This document shows positions 27,338 through 35,617 of a DNA stretch of 64,000 bases, piece after piece; position 1 is the stretch's first letter, and each line of letters starts with the position of its first letter. The stretch comes from Paracoccaceae bacterium (lineage in GTDB: Bacteria > Pseudomonadota > Alphaproteobacteria > Rhodobacterales > Rhodobacteraceae), in assembly GCA_026709265.1 (NCBI GenBank), contig JAPOTI010000013.1, forward strand, positions 1 to 64,000. Direction: 5' to 3'. Position numbers and translations under genes: made by a program. The notes beneath the pieces are model-generated. The model saw nothing but the letters and a program-made list of their open reading frames with translations. It was not told where the DNA came from and did not search any database.

Positions 27338-28819
27338 ATGACTCTTAAGCTGCAGCCATCCCTGATGATGCCCCGTTGGCGACGGGATCTGTGGGCCCGG
27401 TTCCTGCAACACTGGCGGGCCGTCCGGGAACCGCCGCTCCGGACACCGCCGCGTCGCTCGCGGTGCGGTTTGACCCTGTTTGAGGCCGCGGTCACACTGG
27501 CCCTCGCGGCGGCGACCGGAGCGTCGGTGATGGAGGTTGCCCGCCAGTGGGCGGAACAGGAAAATGTTGCCAATGAGGTTCACGCGCTGGCCGATGCGGT
27601 CGAACTGGCAGCGTCCCATGCCCGGGGAGACCTGACGCGCTTTCTCTGCCAGACTCATGCCGGCAGCCAGGGCGGGGCGATTGCATTCGATGTGAATGCC
27701 CTCGACAATTTTGACGATGTCGGCCGAACCCTGACCCAGATCCGGGGTGGCACAATCCGGTTTGCCCTGTATCGGCCCAGCGACAATGCTGCTGATGGGC
27801 GGTTGCTGGTGGTCGCCTGGGCCGCACCGACACCCGGACTGGACAGTTATACCCTGCCGGTGCCGCAGACCCGTGCGCATGTCGGGCGCCGCGGCGGTGT
27901 CGGCCAACCCTGTGCAGCAAACCATCTGTGTGGACCCACGATGAACTGGGACGCGTCGAACATGTTCACCATGCTGGGCACATTGCCCAGCCCGCCCGCC
28001 GTGGGATCCCTGGTGGCCGTGCGTCAGCTCAGTTTCGAGGCGGACCGCGATCCGTTCCTGCACCGGGTCAGACTGACGGAAACCGCGTCCTGGTTGTCCG
28101 CTGCACCCACCGCCTGTTCCACCGGCAGCGCGGCGCATCTGGCCCAGCGCGCCGCGGCCGATGCGATGAACCGGGTGATCGGCGACTTTGATCTTGGCGG
28201 CGGGAATCTGGGCAATCCGGATGCGGTAACGCCTGCAGTGCAAATGCCGACGCGGCTGCTGGTCAATCGGTTCGATGTCAACGGACATGTTGTCTCGGAC
28301 GGAGATCTCGCACCGGAATCGGTCCAACTGGCCGGGACTGTCACGGCGAGCGGCTCCGTGACCTCCACCACATCAATTATCGGACAGGGTCTGGATGACA
28401 CCACATCGCCGCCCACGCCGATCCGCTCGAGCGGGAGATTTGACGTCACCGGCAACCTGACTGCAGGCGGCGCGTTGCGCAGCCACGTGTTGGCGACCGG
28501 AACGCTGGTGCAGACCGGCGGAACCGGTGGTGTGATCAATGTCGGAGATCTCAGTGTTGGAGATGACATGACCATTGCCGGCCCTATTGCGATCGTCCCG
28601 CCAGCCGGGAGCACCAATCGCGCTCATGGCACCTTTTCCGCGGGCCAGGTGCAGGCACAGACCCTGTCGCTGCCGCCCGGTACGGAGTTTCGCACGGGTG
28701 CTGGCTGGGAGACCGATCTCGGTTCCTATCACTTGACCAATTCCGGAACTTTTGGAAACCCCGATGGTTTTCATATCGGTGGCGATCTCACCGTGAACAC
28801 CCCCTGCGTCGGATGCTGA
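27338..28819 (+). CDS. prepilin-like repeat protein C (type IV pilin-like N-terminus)
   Basis: SRCG|LTLFEAAVTLALAAATGASVMEVARQWAEQ (Glu5 present); CAANHLCG aligned with B; Gly/Val/Thr repeats; ends NTPCVGC. Confidence 0.68.
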   Translation: MTLKLQPSLMMPRWRRDLWARFLQHWRAVREPPLRTPPRRSRCGLTLFEAAVTLALAAATGASVMEVARQWAEQENVANEVHALADAVELAASHARGDLTRFLCQTHAGSQGGAIAFDVNALDNFDDVGRTLTQIRGGTIRFALYRPSDNAADGRLLVVAWAAPTPGLDSYTLPVPQTRAHVGRRGGVGQPCAANHLCGPTMNWDASNMFTMLGTLPSPPAVGSLVAVRQLSFEADRDPFLHRVRLTETASWLSAAPTACSTGSAAHLAQRAAADAMNRVIGDFDLGGGNLGNPDAVTPAVQMPTRLLVNRFDVNGHVVSDGDLAPESVQLAGTVTASGSVTSTTSIIGQGLDDTTSPPTPIRSSGRFDVTGNLTAGGALRSHVLATGTLVQTGGTGGVINVGDLSVGDDMTIAGPIAIVPPAGSTNRAHGTFSAGQVQAQTLSLPPGTEFRTGAGWETDLGSYHLTNSGTFGNPDGFHIGGDLTVNTPCVGC

Positions 28820-28875
28820 CGCACAGCCACGCGTCGCCGCCCAATCGCAGACACGGATCAACGAAAGGTTTCATC

Positions 28876-29811
28876 ATGATTGAGAACCGAAAAGAACACC
28901 GGGCAGGGCTGATGGACTGGGCTCTGTCGCTCACGATGATGATGACCGTGGGCCTGTCGGATCCCGGTCTGGCACAGACCAGAAACGATCCGATCCATCA
29001 GGTGATTGGTGAGATGACCACAATCCTTGAGCGCCAGGCCGGGCGAACCCTGCCGGCAGCCGCCGCCTTGATGCTCTCAGGGCACGTGGACGTGGTGATC
29101 CGGCCCGATTCCAACCAGGTCTGGCTGGTGGGAACAGATGATGCCATCGTCGATGTGGGTGAACTGCGTGTGCGGGAGCGCCGCAACAATGCTGATCTGA
29201 TGGTCTCCTGGGAGACGCACGGTCACCGTGTGGTGCCGCCCGATGTCTTGCTCTCACTGCTGCGTGAAGGGACATTCGGAGACACCCATCCCGCCTATCT
29301 CTGTCAACTCCAGGTGGCCGCGGGCGGTATGCTGCGGACAGCGGTCGGCGCAATTCCCGCCGGGGCCTTGATCGGCAACGGCGCGGTCACCCATGATGGC
29401 CAGTTGCTGGCGCTGTTTGCCGGATCTGGCGATCAGTTGCGATTCATGGATTCGGACGGGAATGATATGCGGCTCGGCGCGGCAGGAAACCCACATCTTC
29501 CCTGCGCAATGGTGGCTGCCGAACTTGGCGGAACCGGGCCGGTGATGGCCGCGTTGCGCGCCGAGAAACTGGTAAATCTGCGCACTGCCCTTCTGGATGG
29601 CAATGCGGCATTGCGGCGCACTGCCGGGTATCAGGACCGCCTCAAGCGACTCGCCGCGGACGATCCTGCGGCGGCGCTGCGGGCACGGCTCAGTCTGGCT
29701 GAATGTCTGAACACCCCGACCCTCTCGATCCTCTGCGATCGACTGCCAGCCACCTTTTCCGATGAGAGTGGCCGCACCATTATTCCTGACAATGAGGAAA
29801 CCCGACAATGA
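28876..29811 (+). CDS. putative exported protein
   Basis: Signal-like MDWALSLTMMMTVGLSDPGLAQ; overlaps next gene by ATGA. Confidence 0.6.
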   Translation: MIENRKEHRAGLMDWALSLTMMMTVGLSDPGLAQTRNDPIHQVIGEMTTILERQAGRTLPAAAALMLSGHVDVVIRPDSNQVWLVGTDDAIVDVGELRVRERRNNADLMVSWETHGHRVVPPDVLLSLLREGTFGDTHPAYLCQLQVAAGGMLRTAVGAIPAGALIGNGAVTHDGQLLALFAGSGDQLRFMDSDGNDMRLGAAGNPHLPCAMVAAELGGTGPVMAALRAEKLVNLRTALLDGNAALRRTAGYQDRLKRLAADDPAAALRARLSLAECLNTPTLSILCDRLPATFSDESGRTIIPDNEETRQ

Positions 29812-31127
29812 CGAACACAGAGACAAACGGTATCACATTGCATGTCACCCGGGGGCAGTTGCTGGCGGGCGGGTGCGTCGCGAGCGCGGTCGTGGTCCTC
29901 GCCCTCGGCTTGTGGTCTCAGGGATCAGATCCCCCGTTCCCTCCACCGACATATCGACCGCCGGTGGCAGCGGCTGAAACGGGACCCGCTCCTGATCGAC
30001 CGAACCGTGCGCCAATTCCGTCTCTGGAATCCGATAATGTGGCCGTAACATTCATCTCAACCGAGACCCCGAAAATGGAGATTGAGCGCAAGAGATTTGA
30101 CGAAGGAAAACGGATCGCCCGTGAAGCCGGGGCACAGGCGACCGTGTCACTGCTGCAGGCGATGCAGACGCGCGATGACCCCGACTGGGCGCAGATGGCC
30201 GGGATGGGCACCGCACTGGCGGAGATTGTCCAGAACGTCTCCGGTTTACCGGTGGTGACTGCGGCGCTGGCGGCGATGCCATTGGCATCGCCCGCCTCCT
30301 CATGCGCTTCTGTGGCACTGTGGCCCGGATCCTTGTCTCCTGAGTCGGTGAAGCCAACATCGGCAGCGGCCACGACCGCACAGACCACCAGCCGGGATGC
30401 CGCACTGTCGGTGCCTGATACACCTTCCCGTGTTCCACCGGGGATCGTCCGGTTCGCCGAACGGGAGACTCCACCTGCTGCGGTCACAGCCGTTGCCATT
30501 CCGCCCCCGCCGGACGGGTTGCAGGATCGCCTGTCACAAGTCGCCGACCAGACATTCTGGGTACGCCTCGGAGACGTCGGGGTCCCGGCCCTGGTCATGT
30601 TTGCCGATCCCGGTTGTCCGCATTGTGCGGCAGCTCTGGACAGATTGTCCGGACCGATTCTGTCCGGACAGCTGCAGATCAGGCTCGCCCTCGCGCCCTT
30701 CCTGAGCGAACATTCCTGGGATCTCGCCGCCGAGATCCTGCTGGCCGCGGATCCTGCAGGACATGCCTGGAACATGATGTTGACCCAGGCACGCGGGACA
30801 CCGCGCCTGGCCATTCCCGGAACCGGGGCGGCCATTGGCGCACTGGGTGGCGCACTGCTGGATGCCAATCTCGACTGGATGCGGCACATGACAATCTCGG
30901 CGGTGCCGCATTTTGTCTGGCAGGACAAGGATGGAGTCTGGCACCAGGCGAGCGGGGTGCAGCCGATCACGACATTTGCCAATGCCGCCGTTTTGGGCGG
31001 CGATCTCGGGATGCACGCACCGGCTGCGGTGCTCGAGATGGTGGATCTCGAGGCACTGGGTCTGACGGAGGTTGCCGATACCGAGAATGCCCAGGCTGCA
31101 GCGACACATTCGGGAGATGACGGGTGA
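29808..31127 (+). CDS. membrane-anchored DsbC/DsbG-like thioredoxin-fold protein (TrbB-like)
   Basis: N-terminal TM LLAGGCVASAVVVLALGLWS; VPALVMFADPGCPHCAAALDRLSGPILSGQLQIRLALAPFLSEHSWDLAAEIL. Confidence 0.7.
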   Translation: MTNTETNGITLHVTRGQLLAGGCVASAVVVLALGLWSQGSDPPFPPPTYRPPVAAAETGPAPDRPNRAPIPSLESDNVAVTFISTETPKMEIERKRFDEGKRIAREAGAQATVSLLQAMQTRDDPDWAQMAGMGTALAEIVQNVSGLPVVTAALAAMPLASPASSCASVALWPGSLSPESVKPTSAAATTAQTTSRDAALSVPDTPSRVPPGIVRFAERETPPAAVTAVAIPPPPDGLQDRLSQVADQTFWVRLGDVGVPALVMFADPGCPHCAAALDRLSGPILSGQLQIRLALAPFLSEHSWDLAAEILLAADPAGHAWNMMLTQARGTPRLAIPGTGAAIGALGGALLDANLDWMRHMTISAVPHFVWQDKDGVWHQASGVQPITTFANAAVLGGDLGMHAPAAVLEMVDLEALGLTEVADTENAQAAATHSGDDG

Positions 31128-31855
31128 GGATAAGCCCGCTCATCATTCCACTCCTGACCGGGTGGCTGCTGGGCGGAGCGGCAGAAGCTGCAGGCAGCCG
31201 ATGCGGCAGCTTTGCGGGCGACATCGTCAGCCATGAGGTCGGTGGATGTGGTTGGTCGGAGAATTGTTATCACCGCCCGTCCACCTCATCTGCCCAGGGA
31301 TGTTTTGGCATGACCCATGCCGCTCTGGTTGATGTCGGTCTCAAATATCGCAATGGACACTGGCGTCCCAACCGGTGGGAGATCACCTCGGATCAGGAAT
31401 TCCAGTCCAATTGGGCGGCACAGAAACATGCGTTTCGTCAATATACAGCATTGAACTGGCAGCGACTGGAACCGGTGCGGGGGTTGGTCGGTCAGGAGAT
31501 CAATGGTGTGCGGATCACCGAAGGCGGTTTGCTAAGTGCCGCGCATTTCCTCGGGCCTGGCGGTGTACGACAGCTCGCCGATTGCGGATTTCGACCCGAT
31601 TGTATTTCCGATGACGCCGCGGCGGCGAATGGCGGTCACGACACAACCTTCCAGATTACCATGAACCGCCTGGCGCAGGGAAGCAACCAAAATGCCGGTC
31701 TGTATGCCGGTGTGCAGACAACGGGCGGTGGCGGCCAATTCACTGGTACGGGTAATGCCGGTCCGACTGTTCCCACGTCGGCCTTTCTGCAATGGAACGC
31801 ACAGGCGACCCATGAAATGCCACCACTCCAGGGCGAGCGGCAACAACTGCGATGA
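31124..31855 (+). CDS. secreted protein resembling phage/VirB1-type peptidoglycan lytic enzymes
   Basis: Signal-like N-terminus; QEFQSNWAAQKHAFRQYTALNW...GVRITEGGLLSAAHFLGPGGVRQL; six Cys within the first ~55 residues of the mature protein plus two later. Confidence 0.5.
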   Translation: MRISPLIIPLLTGWLLGGAAEAAGSRCGSFAGDIVSHEVGGCGWSENCYHRPSTSSAQGCFGMTHAALVDVGLKYRNGHWRPNRWEITSDQEFQSNWAAQKHAFRQYTALNWQRLEPVRGLVGQEINGVRITEGGLLSAAHFLGPGGVRQLADCGFRPDCISDDAAAANGGHDTTFQITMNRLAQGSNQNAGLYAGVQTTGGGGQFTGTGNAGPTVPTSAFLQWNAQATHEMPPLQGERQQLR

Positions 31856-32216
31856 TAGTTGTGGGTCAGACAGGTTGCTGGATTTCCAGTCAGAGTCAGG
31901 ATTTTTAATCAACGCATTCTGTTTTTGTGATCGCGTCCCGCGTGGATCACCAATGAGCCCCCGCGGTTTTGTGCGATGGGCTAGAGATCATCGACAATCA
32001 GCAGACCCAGCTGCTGCGGTCACTGCAAACGCCTGACCCGCATCACAGGCTGTGCGATTGTCAGGACGGTCGGCGTGTCCTTCCAGAGGGCCAATGCGGT
32101 GAGTGACTTTCATCCGTTCCGCACCAACTCTCCATGAAAACCTGATTTGGTTCACCAAACAGCATAACACAGCTTTCCAGGATGGATTCTGCTGTGGATT
32201 CGAGTTCAATTCCCAT

Positions 32217-32317
32217 CGGGAATCGAACCGGGACAAAACAGGGGATGAAACCAATCTTGAAATAGACATAAATGGACAAAAATGGACAAAAATACCGCAT
32301 CTGCGGGAATCGAACCG
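32217..32317. repeat. two direct copies of CGGGAATCGAACCG (32217-32230, 32304-32317) flanking three ~10-bp phased repeats (32261-32290)
   Basis: Read directly: AATAGACATA/AATGGACAAA/AATGGACAAA in tandem between the 14-bp repeats, just upstream of int. Confidence 0.75.
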
Positions 32318-32350
32318 CGGGACGGGACATGAGACGCGAAGGAGGATACC

Positions 32351-33619
32351 ATGTCATCAAATGACGGAAAACTGACGGATACTATCGTGCATGGCATCGT
32401 TGGTCCTGGGAAATTCTATGATGGAACCAACGGATTGTATCTGCGAGTCGCCGCCACTGGTGCGCGCCAATGGGTACAGCGAATTGCAATCAGGGGCAAA
32501 ACCCGTGAACTGGGTCTTGGTGGCTATCCTGTGGTCACGCTGAGAGAGGCCCGAGTCCAGGCGCTCGCCAACCGTCGTCTGGCCCGGGCGGGCGGTGATC
32601 CAACGGAAACGCCGTGGCCGGTCCAAGTGGCGGATCTGACGGAACTGTTGAGCCGCGGGCAACTGAAAACCGCACCTGTACCCGACGAACCCGATACAAA
32701 CGTTCCAGACACGAACGTTCCGACGTTTGCACAAGCGGCGGAAACGGCAATCGCGCTGAAGAGTTCAAGATGGAAAAACGGAGGAAAGTCAGCCGCGCAA
32801 TGGCACGCCTCGCTGAGGCAATATGCATTTCCGACGATCGGTGACGTTCGGGTTGACAAGATTACCACGCAGGAAATCGTGGATCTCCTCCATCCGATCT
32901 GGTCCAGTAAACATGAAACAGCATCGCGTGTGAAACAACGTATATCAGTGGTGATGGACTGGGCCAAAGCCAGTGGATTCCGGGCCGATAATCCAGCAAC
33001 TATAGCGGATTCGCTGCTGCCCAACATCCGTCGCAACGCGGTGCATTTCCCGGCTCTTCCCTATCGCAACGTCAGGGACGCCGTCCAGAAAGTGCTGCGC
33101 TCCAATGCATCCCAGAGTGTGCGGCTGGCGTTCGGTTTTCTGGTTCTGACCGCCTGCCGCTCCGGTGAAATCCGTGGCGCGACCCATCATGAGATCGACT
33201 GGGATCAGAATATCTGGACAATCCCCGCCGCACGCACAAAAACCAGCCGCGTTCATCGGGTGCCCTTGTCGGATGGGGCGCGATACATTCTGGATGTGTC
33301 ACGCGGGGGTTTACCGGGCAAGGGATTGCTCTTTCCGATGAGGACCGGGCGACCGATGTCAGATTCAACCCTGTCAAAATTGACGCGCTCACTGGGCATT
33401 GCCTCAGTGCCTCACGGGTTTCGATCCAGCTTTCGTGACTGGGCCGCCGAAGAAGCCCAGGCCCCGCGGGAAGTTGCCGAAATATCTCTGGGGCATGAAA
33501 CTTATTCCCGCGTCGAAGCCGCCTATGCGCGGTCGGATTTGCTTGAAAGACGACGGGAACTGATGCAAGAATGGTGTGATTATCTTCAACTGAATCGTCC
33601 CGATGAAGCCCTCCGATGA
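32351..33619 (+). CDS. tyrosine recombinase/integrase (P4-type, DUF4102 N-terminus)
   Basis: GLYLRVAATGARQWVQRIAIRGKTRELGLGGYPVVTLREARVQA; catalytic segments LTACRSGEIRGA, PHGFRSSFRDWAAE, LGHETYSRVEAAYAR. Confidence 0.93.
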   Translation: MSSNDGKLTDTIVHGIVGPGKFYDGTNGLYLRVAATGARQWVQRIAIRGKTRELGLGGYPVVTLREARVQALANRRLARAGGDPTETPWPVQVADLTELLSRGQLKTAPVPDEPDTNVPDTNVPTFAQAAETAIALKSSRWKNGGKSAAQWHASLRQYAFPTIGDVRVDKITTQEIVDLLHPIWSSKHETASRVKQRISVVMDWAKASGFRADNPATIADSLLPNIRRNAVHFPALPYRNVRDAVQKVLRSNASQSVRLAFGFLVLTACRSGEIRGATHHEIDWDQNIWTIPAARTKTSRVHRVPLSDGARYILDVSRGGLPGKGLLFPMRTGRPMSDSTLSKLTRSLGIASVPHGFRSSFRDWAAEEAQAPREVAEISLGHETYSRVEAAYARSDLLERRRELMQEWCDYLQLNRPDEALR

Positions 33620-33846
33620 CTGACGCCAACTCGCCCGACAACGAAATCGAAGACATAGAACACGTTGATCGTATCTTACGGCTGCCGGAAGTGGTGCGGC
33701 TGACGGGATTGTCCGGAAAACAACTTGAACGTGCAGAAAATGCAGGAGAGTTTCCGTGTCGTCGCCGCCTGCTGAAAAGTGGTCGGGCCATTGGCTGGCT
33801 GCACTCGGAAGTCATGGCGTGGATCCGGACACGACCGAAAACGTGA
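33616..33846 (+). CDS. AlpA-family regulator/excisionase-like protein
   Basis: DRILRLPEVVRLTGLSGKQLERAENAGEFPCRRRLLKSGRAIGWLHSEVMAWIRTRP; ATGA overlap with int. Confidence 0.85.
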   Translation: MTDANSPDNEIEDIEHVDRILRLPEVVRLTGLSGKQLERAENAGEFPCRRRLLKSGRAIGWLHSEVMAWIRTRPKT

Positions 33847-33858
33847 GACTGCGATCGC

Positions 33859-35196
33859 TCAGAACTTGCGGCTTTCGGGGGCGACCGGCAGGATCGACTC
33901 GCGTTTCTTCGCGATCCGCCAGCGGATCGCATCGATGCCGTCCCGGAGCGTGGCCGGCGATGCCGTCCCCTCAGCCCAGCGGCTGGTCAGTGCCCGCAAG
34001 GCCCCGCCGACGCTGCGAATGGGGTTGGTGGCGCGATGGCGGTTTCGATCCAGCATGAGCAATGCGATAAAGGCGTTGCGCAACCCCATGCGTTGGGCCG
34101 CCGCCAGCCAGATGGTGTCCTGAATCCGCAACCGACCCGCCAAGAGAAGCGCCGTCGCTTCCATCGCCGCGGCCCCGCTGTGCCCGTATTCCGCGGCCTG
34201 GGCTGCCGCCGCCTGCCAGTCGGCGGTGCCGATCTCGTCCGCCAGCGCGACAACATCGCCCGTCACCGCCCCCGTGTCCCTGTTTTCCGGGGTGTTTTGT
34301 GTGTTTTGCTTGCCTGTCCCCGGGGTTGGCGGGGTGGCGTCCCCTACGTATCCCTCTACGTTGTTAGAGTCTTTACTTACTCTACCACGTTGTAACTCAA
34401 GGTCGGACATTTTGTCCGACCCGCCGGACAAATCATCCGTCCATTCGCTCTCAGGGAGCCCGTTTTCCAGCGCATCTGGGGTGAATCCGTGCAGATTCCC
34501 GACCGCCGTGAGCAGGGTTTCAAAGAACGAGACGGCGGTGCGCATTTTGGTCCAGTTGGCCACCGTGCCAAGCGTGCCGGCCATGATCCGTTTCAGGATC
34601 GTCTGAATGTCGATGATGGTGGTGAGATGTTCAGTGGCCGCCGCGACACCGGCAGCCACGGCGTCCACCAGGGCGCGGCGTAACTGTGACAATTCCCGCC
34701 GCAATTCCCGGACGAGGCGCTGTGCGGTGTATGTCTGCTCGTGATGCGCCTCCACCGCCGCGGCAATCTGGCTGAAATGGGCCAGGACCGGACCGAGGCT
34801 GATGCCATGGATAGCTCCGTCGGCACAGCGGCCGACAAACCCGTTGAGCCCCTGACGCCGCTCAATCAAACCGTCCTCGGAAAATCGGGTGAGGGCCCGG
34901 GTGACCGTGCGCGTGTTCACCGTCGCTTCCCGCGCGATCATCGACAGTTTGAGCCAGCAGGCCGGGTCGGGCGAATCGTGTGATTCCCAACTGCCACTTT
35001 TGTGACTGAATTCACAAAGCAGGCGAAAAATTTTGATTTCGGCTTCCGAATATTTGAGGAGTCGCAGCCACGACAAAATGATTTTCAAGGCCTGTCTGAA
35101 GCTCATATCCGAAGGCAATGCCCTCAGACCCCCCTGCTGGAGATTGAGTGTCGCACCGAAATGATTCGATGGACGAACTTCGGCTGTCGTGTTCAT
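33859..35196 (-). CDS. RepC-like plasmid replication protein
   Basis: N-terminal wHTH-like WLRLLKYSEAEIKIFRLLCEFSHKSGSWESHDSPDPACWLKLSMIAREATVNTRTVTRALTRFSEDGLIERR; C-terminal LRNAFIALLMLDRNRHRATNPIRSVGGALRALTSRW. Confidence 0.78.
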   Translation of the reverse strand: MNTTAEVRPSNHFGATLNLQQGGLRALPSDMSFRQALKIILSWLRLLKYSEAEIKIFRLLCEFSHKSGSWESHDSPDPACWLKLSMIAREATVNTRTVTRALTRFSEDGLIERRQGLNGFVGRCADGAIHGISLGPVLAHFSQIAAAVEAHHEQTYTAQRLVRELRRELSQLRRALVDAVAAGVAAATEHLTTIIDIQTILKRIMAGTLGTVANWTKMRTAVSFFETLLTAVGNLHGFTPDALENGLPESEWTDDLSGGSDKMSDLELQRGRVSKDSNNVEGYVGDATPPTPGTGKQNTQNTPENRDTGAVTGDVVALADEIGTADWQAAAAQAAEYGHSGAAAMEATALLLAGRLRIQDTIWLAAAQRMGLRNAFIALLMLDRNRHRATNPIRSVGGALRALTSRWAEGTASPATLRDGIDAIRWRIAKKRESILPVAPESRKF

Positions 35197-35233
35197 TTTG
35201 TCTGACGATTGAACAACTCCAAAAGCTTGAGTT

Positions 35234-35323
35234 TGGCGGAGGCGGTGGGATTCGAACCCACGAGACAGTTTCCCGCCTACTCCCTTAGCAGGGGAGCGCC
35301 TTCGACCACTCGGCCACGCCTCC
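35234..35323 (-). tRNA. tRNA-Ser(GCT), CCA encoded
   Basis: Reverse complement GGAGGCGTGGCCGAGTGGTCGAAGGCGCTCCCCTGCTAAGGGAGTAGGCGGGAAACTGTCTCGTGGGTTCGAATCCCACCGCCTCCGCCA; paired acceptor stem, GCT anticodon, variable arm. Confidence 0.97.
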
Positions 35324-35617
35324 TGATCCGTTCATAACGCAACTTGTCTGACCGAAACAAGTTGAACAATGACTCGCAACTCATCGGAGTCAATCTCCTG
35401 ATGCACACGATCATGGATCATAATCCACCATCACAAGCCTGTGACACCCCATGGCAACAAGTCGTACCGGATGTCATGGTGACATGCGAAACGCGATCCT
35501 GCCCTTGTTCCTCTCACTTGACAATTTTGACTTGCCTGTCGATTGCTGTTAGCGGCACAGGATTGAGTGGCCTCCCGATGCGCCACACCAATCCATCAAA
35601 TTCTCAGGAGGATACGT

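Larger units (their letters stand above)
1..35235. mobile_element. Right-hand part of an integrated conjugative element/plasmid (MPF_I-like), inserted at tRNA-Ser(GCT); left end outside the window
   Basis: Integrase + AlpA-like + RepC-like genes next to the 3' end of a tRNA; DotB/IcmT, PilN, TopB, pilin-like and DsbC-like genes; apparent composition change after the tRNA. Left attachment site not visible; could be more than one nested element. Confidence 0.7.

Noticed and set aside
29918-31273. 451-aa minus-strand ORF
   Set aside because: Antisense to the DsbC-like gene with its clear CPHC motif; Ser/Ala/Arg-rich composition typical of a shadow frame.
31984-32120. Minus-strand QLGLLIVDDL segment suggesting an IstB/transposase-helper remnant
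   Set aside because: Only a few residues between stops; too short to support an IS remnant.
32290-32330. Second tRNA gene upstream of int
   Set aside because: Only a T-arm-like sequence; the stem is imperfect by one nucleotide and no D-arm, anticodon arm or acceptor stem is visible.
1-35200. CRISPR array, toxin-antitoxin pair, restriction-modification system or classical defence island
   Set aside because: No regular spaced repeats, methyltransferase motifs (DPPY, PCQ/ENV) or recognisable TA pair seen in the ORF translations.
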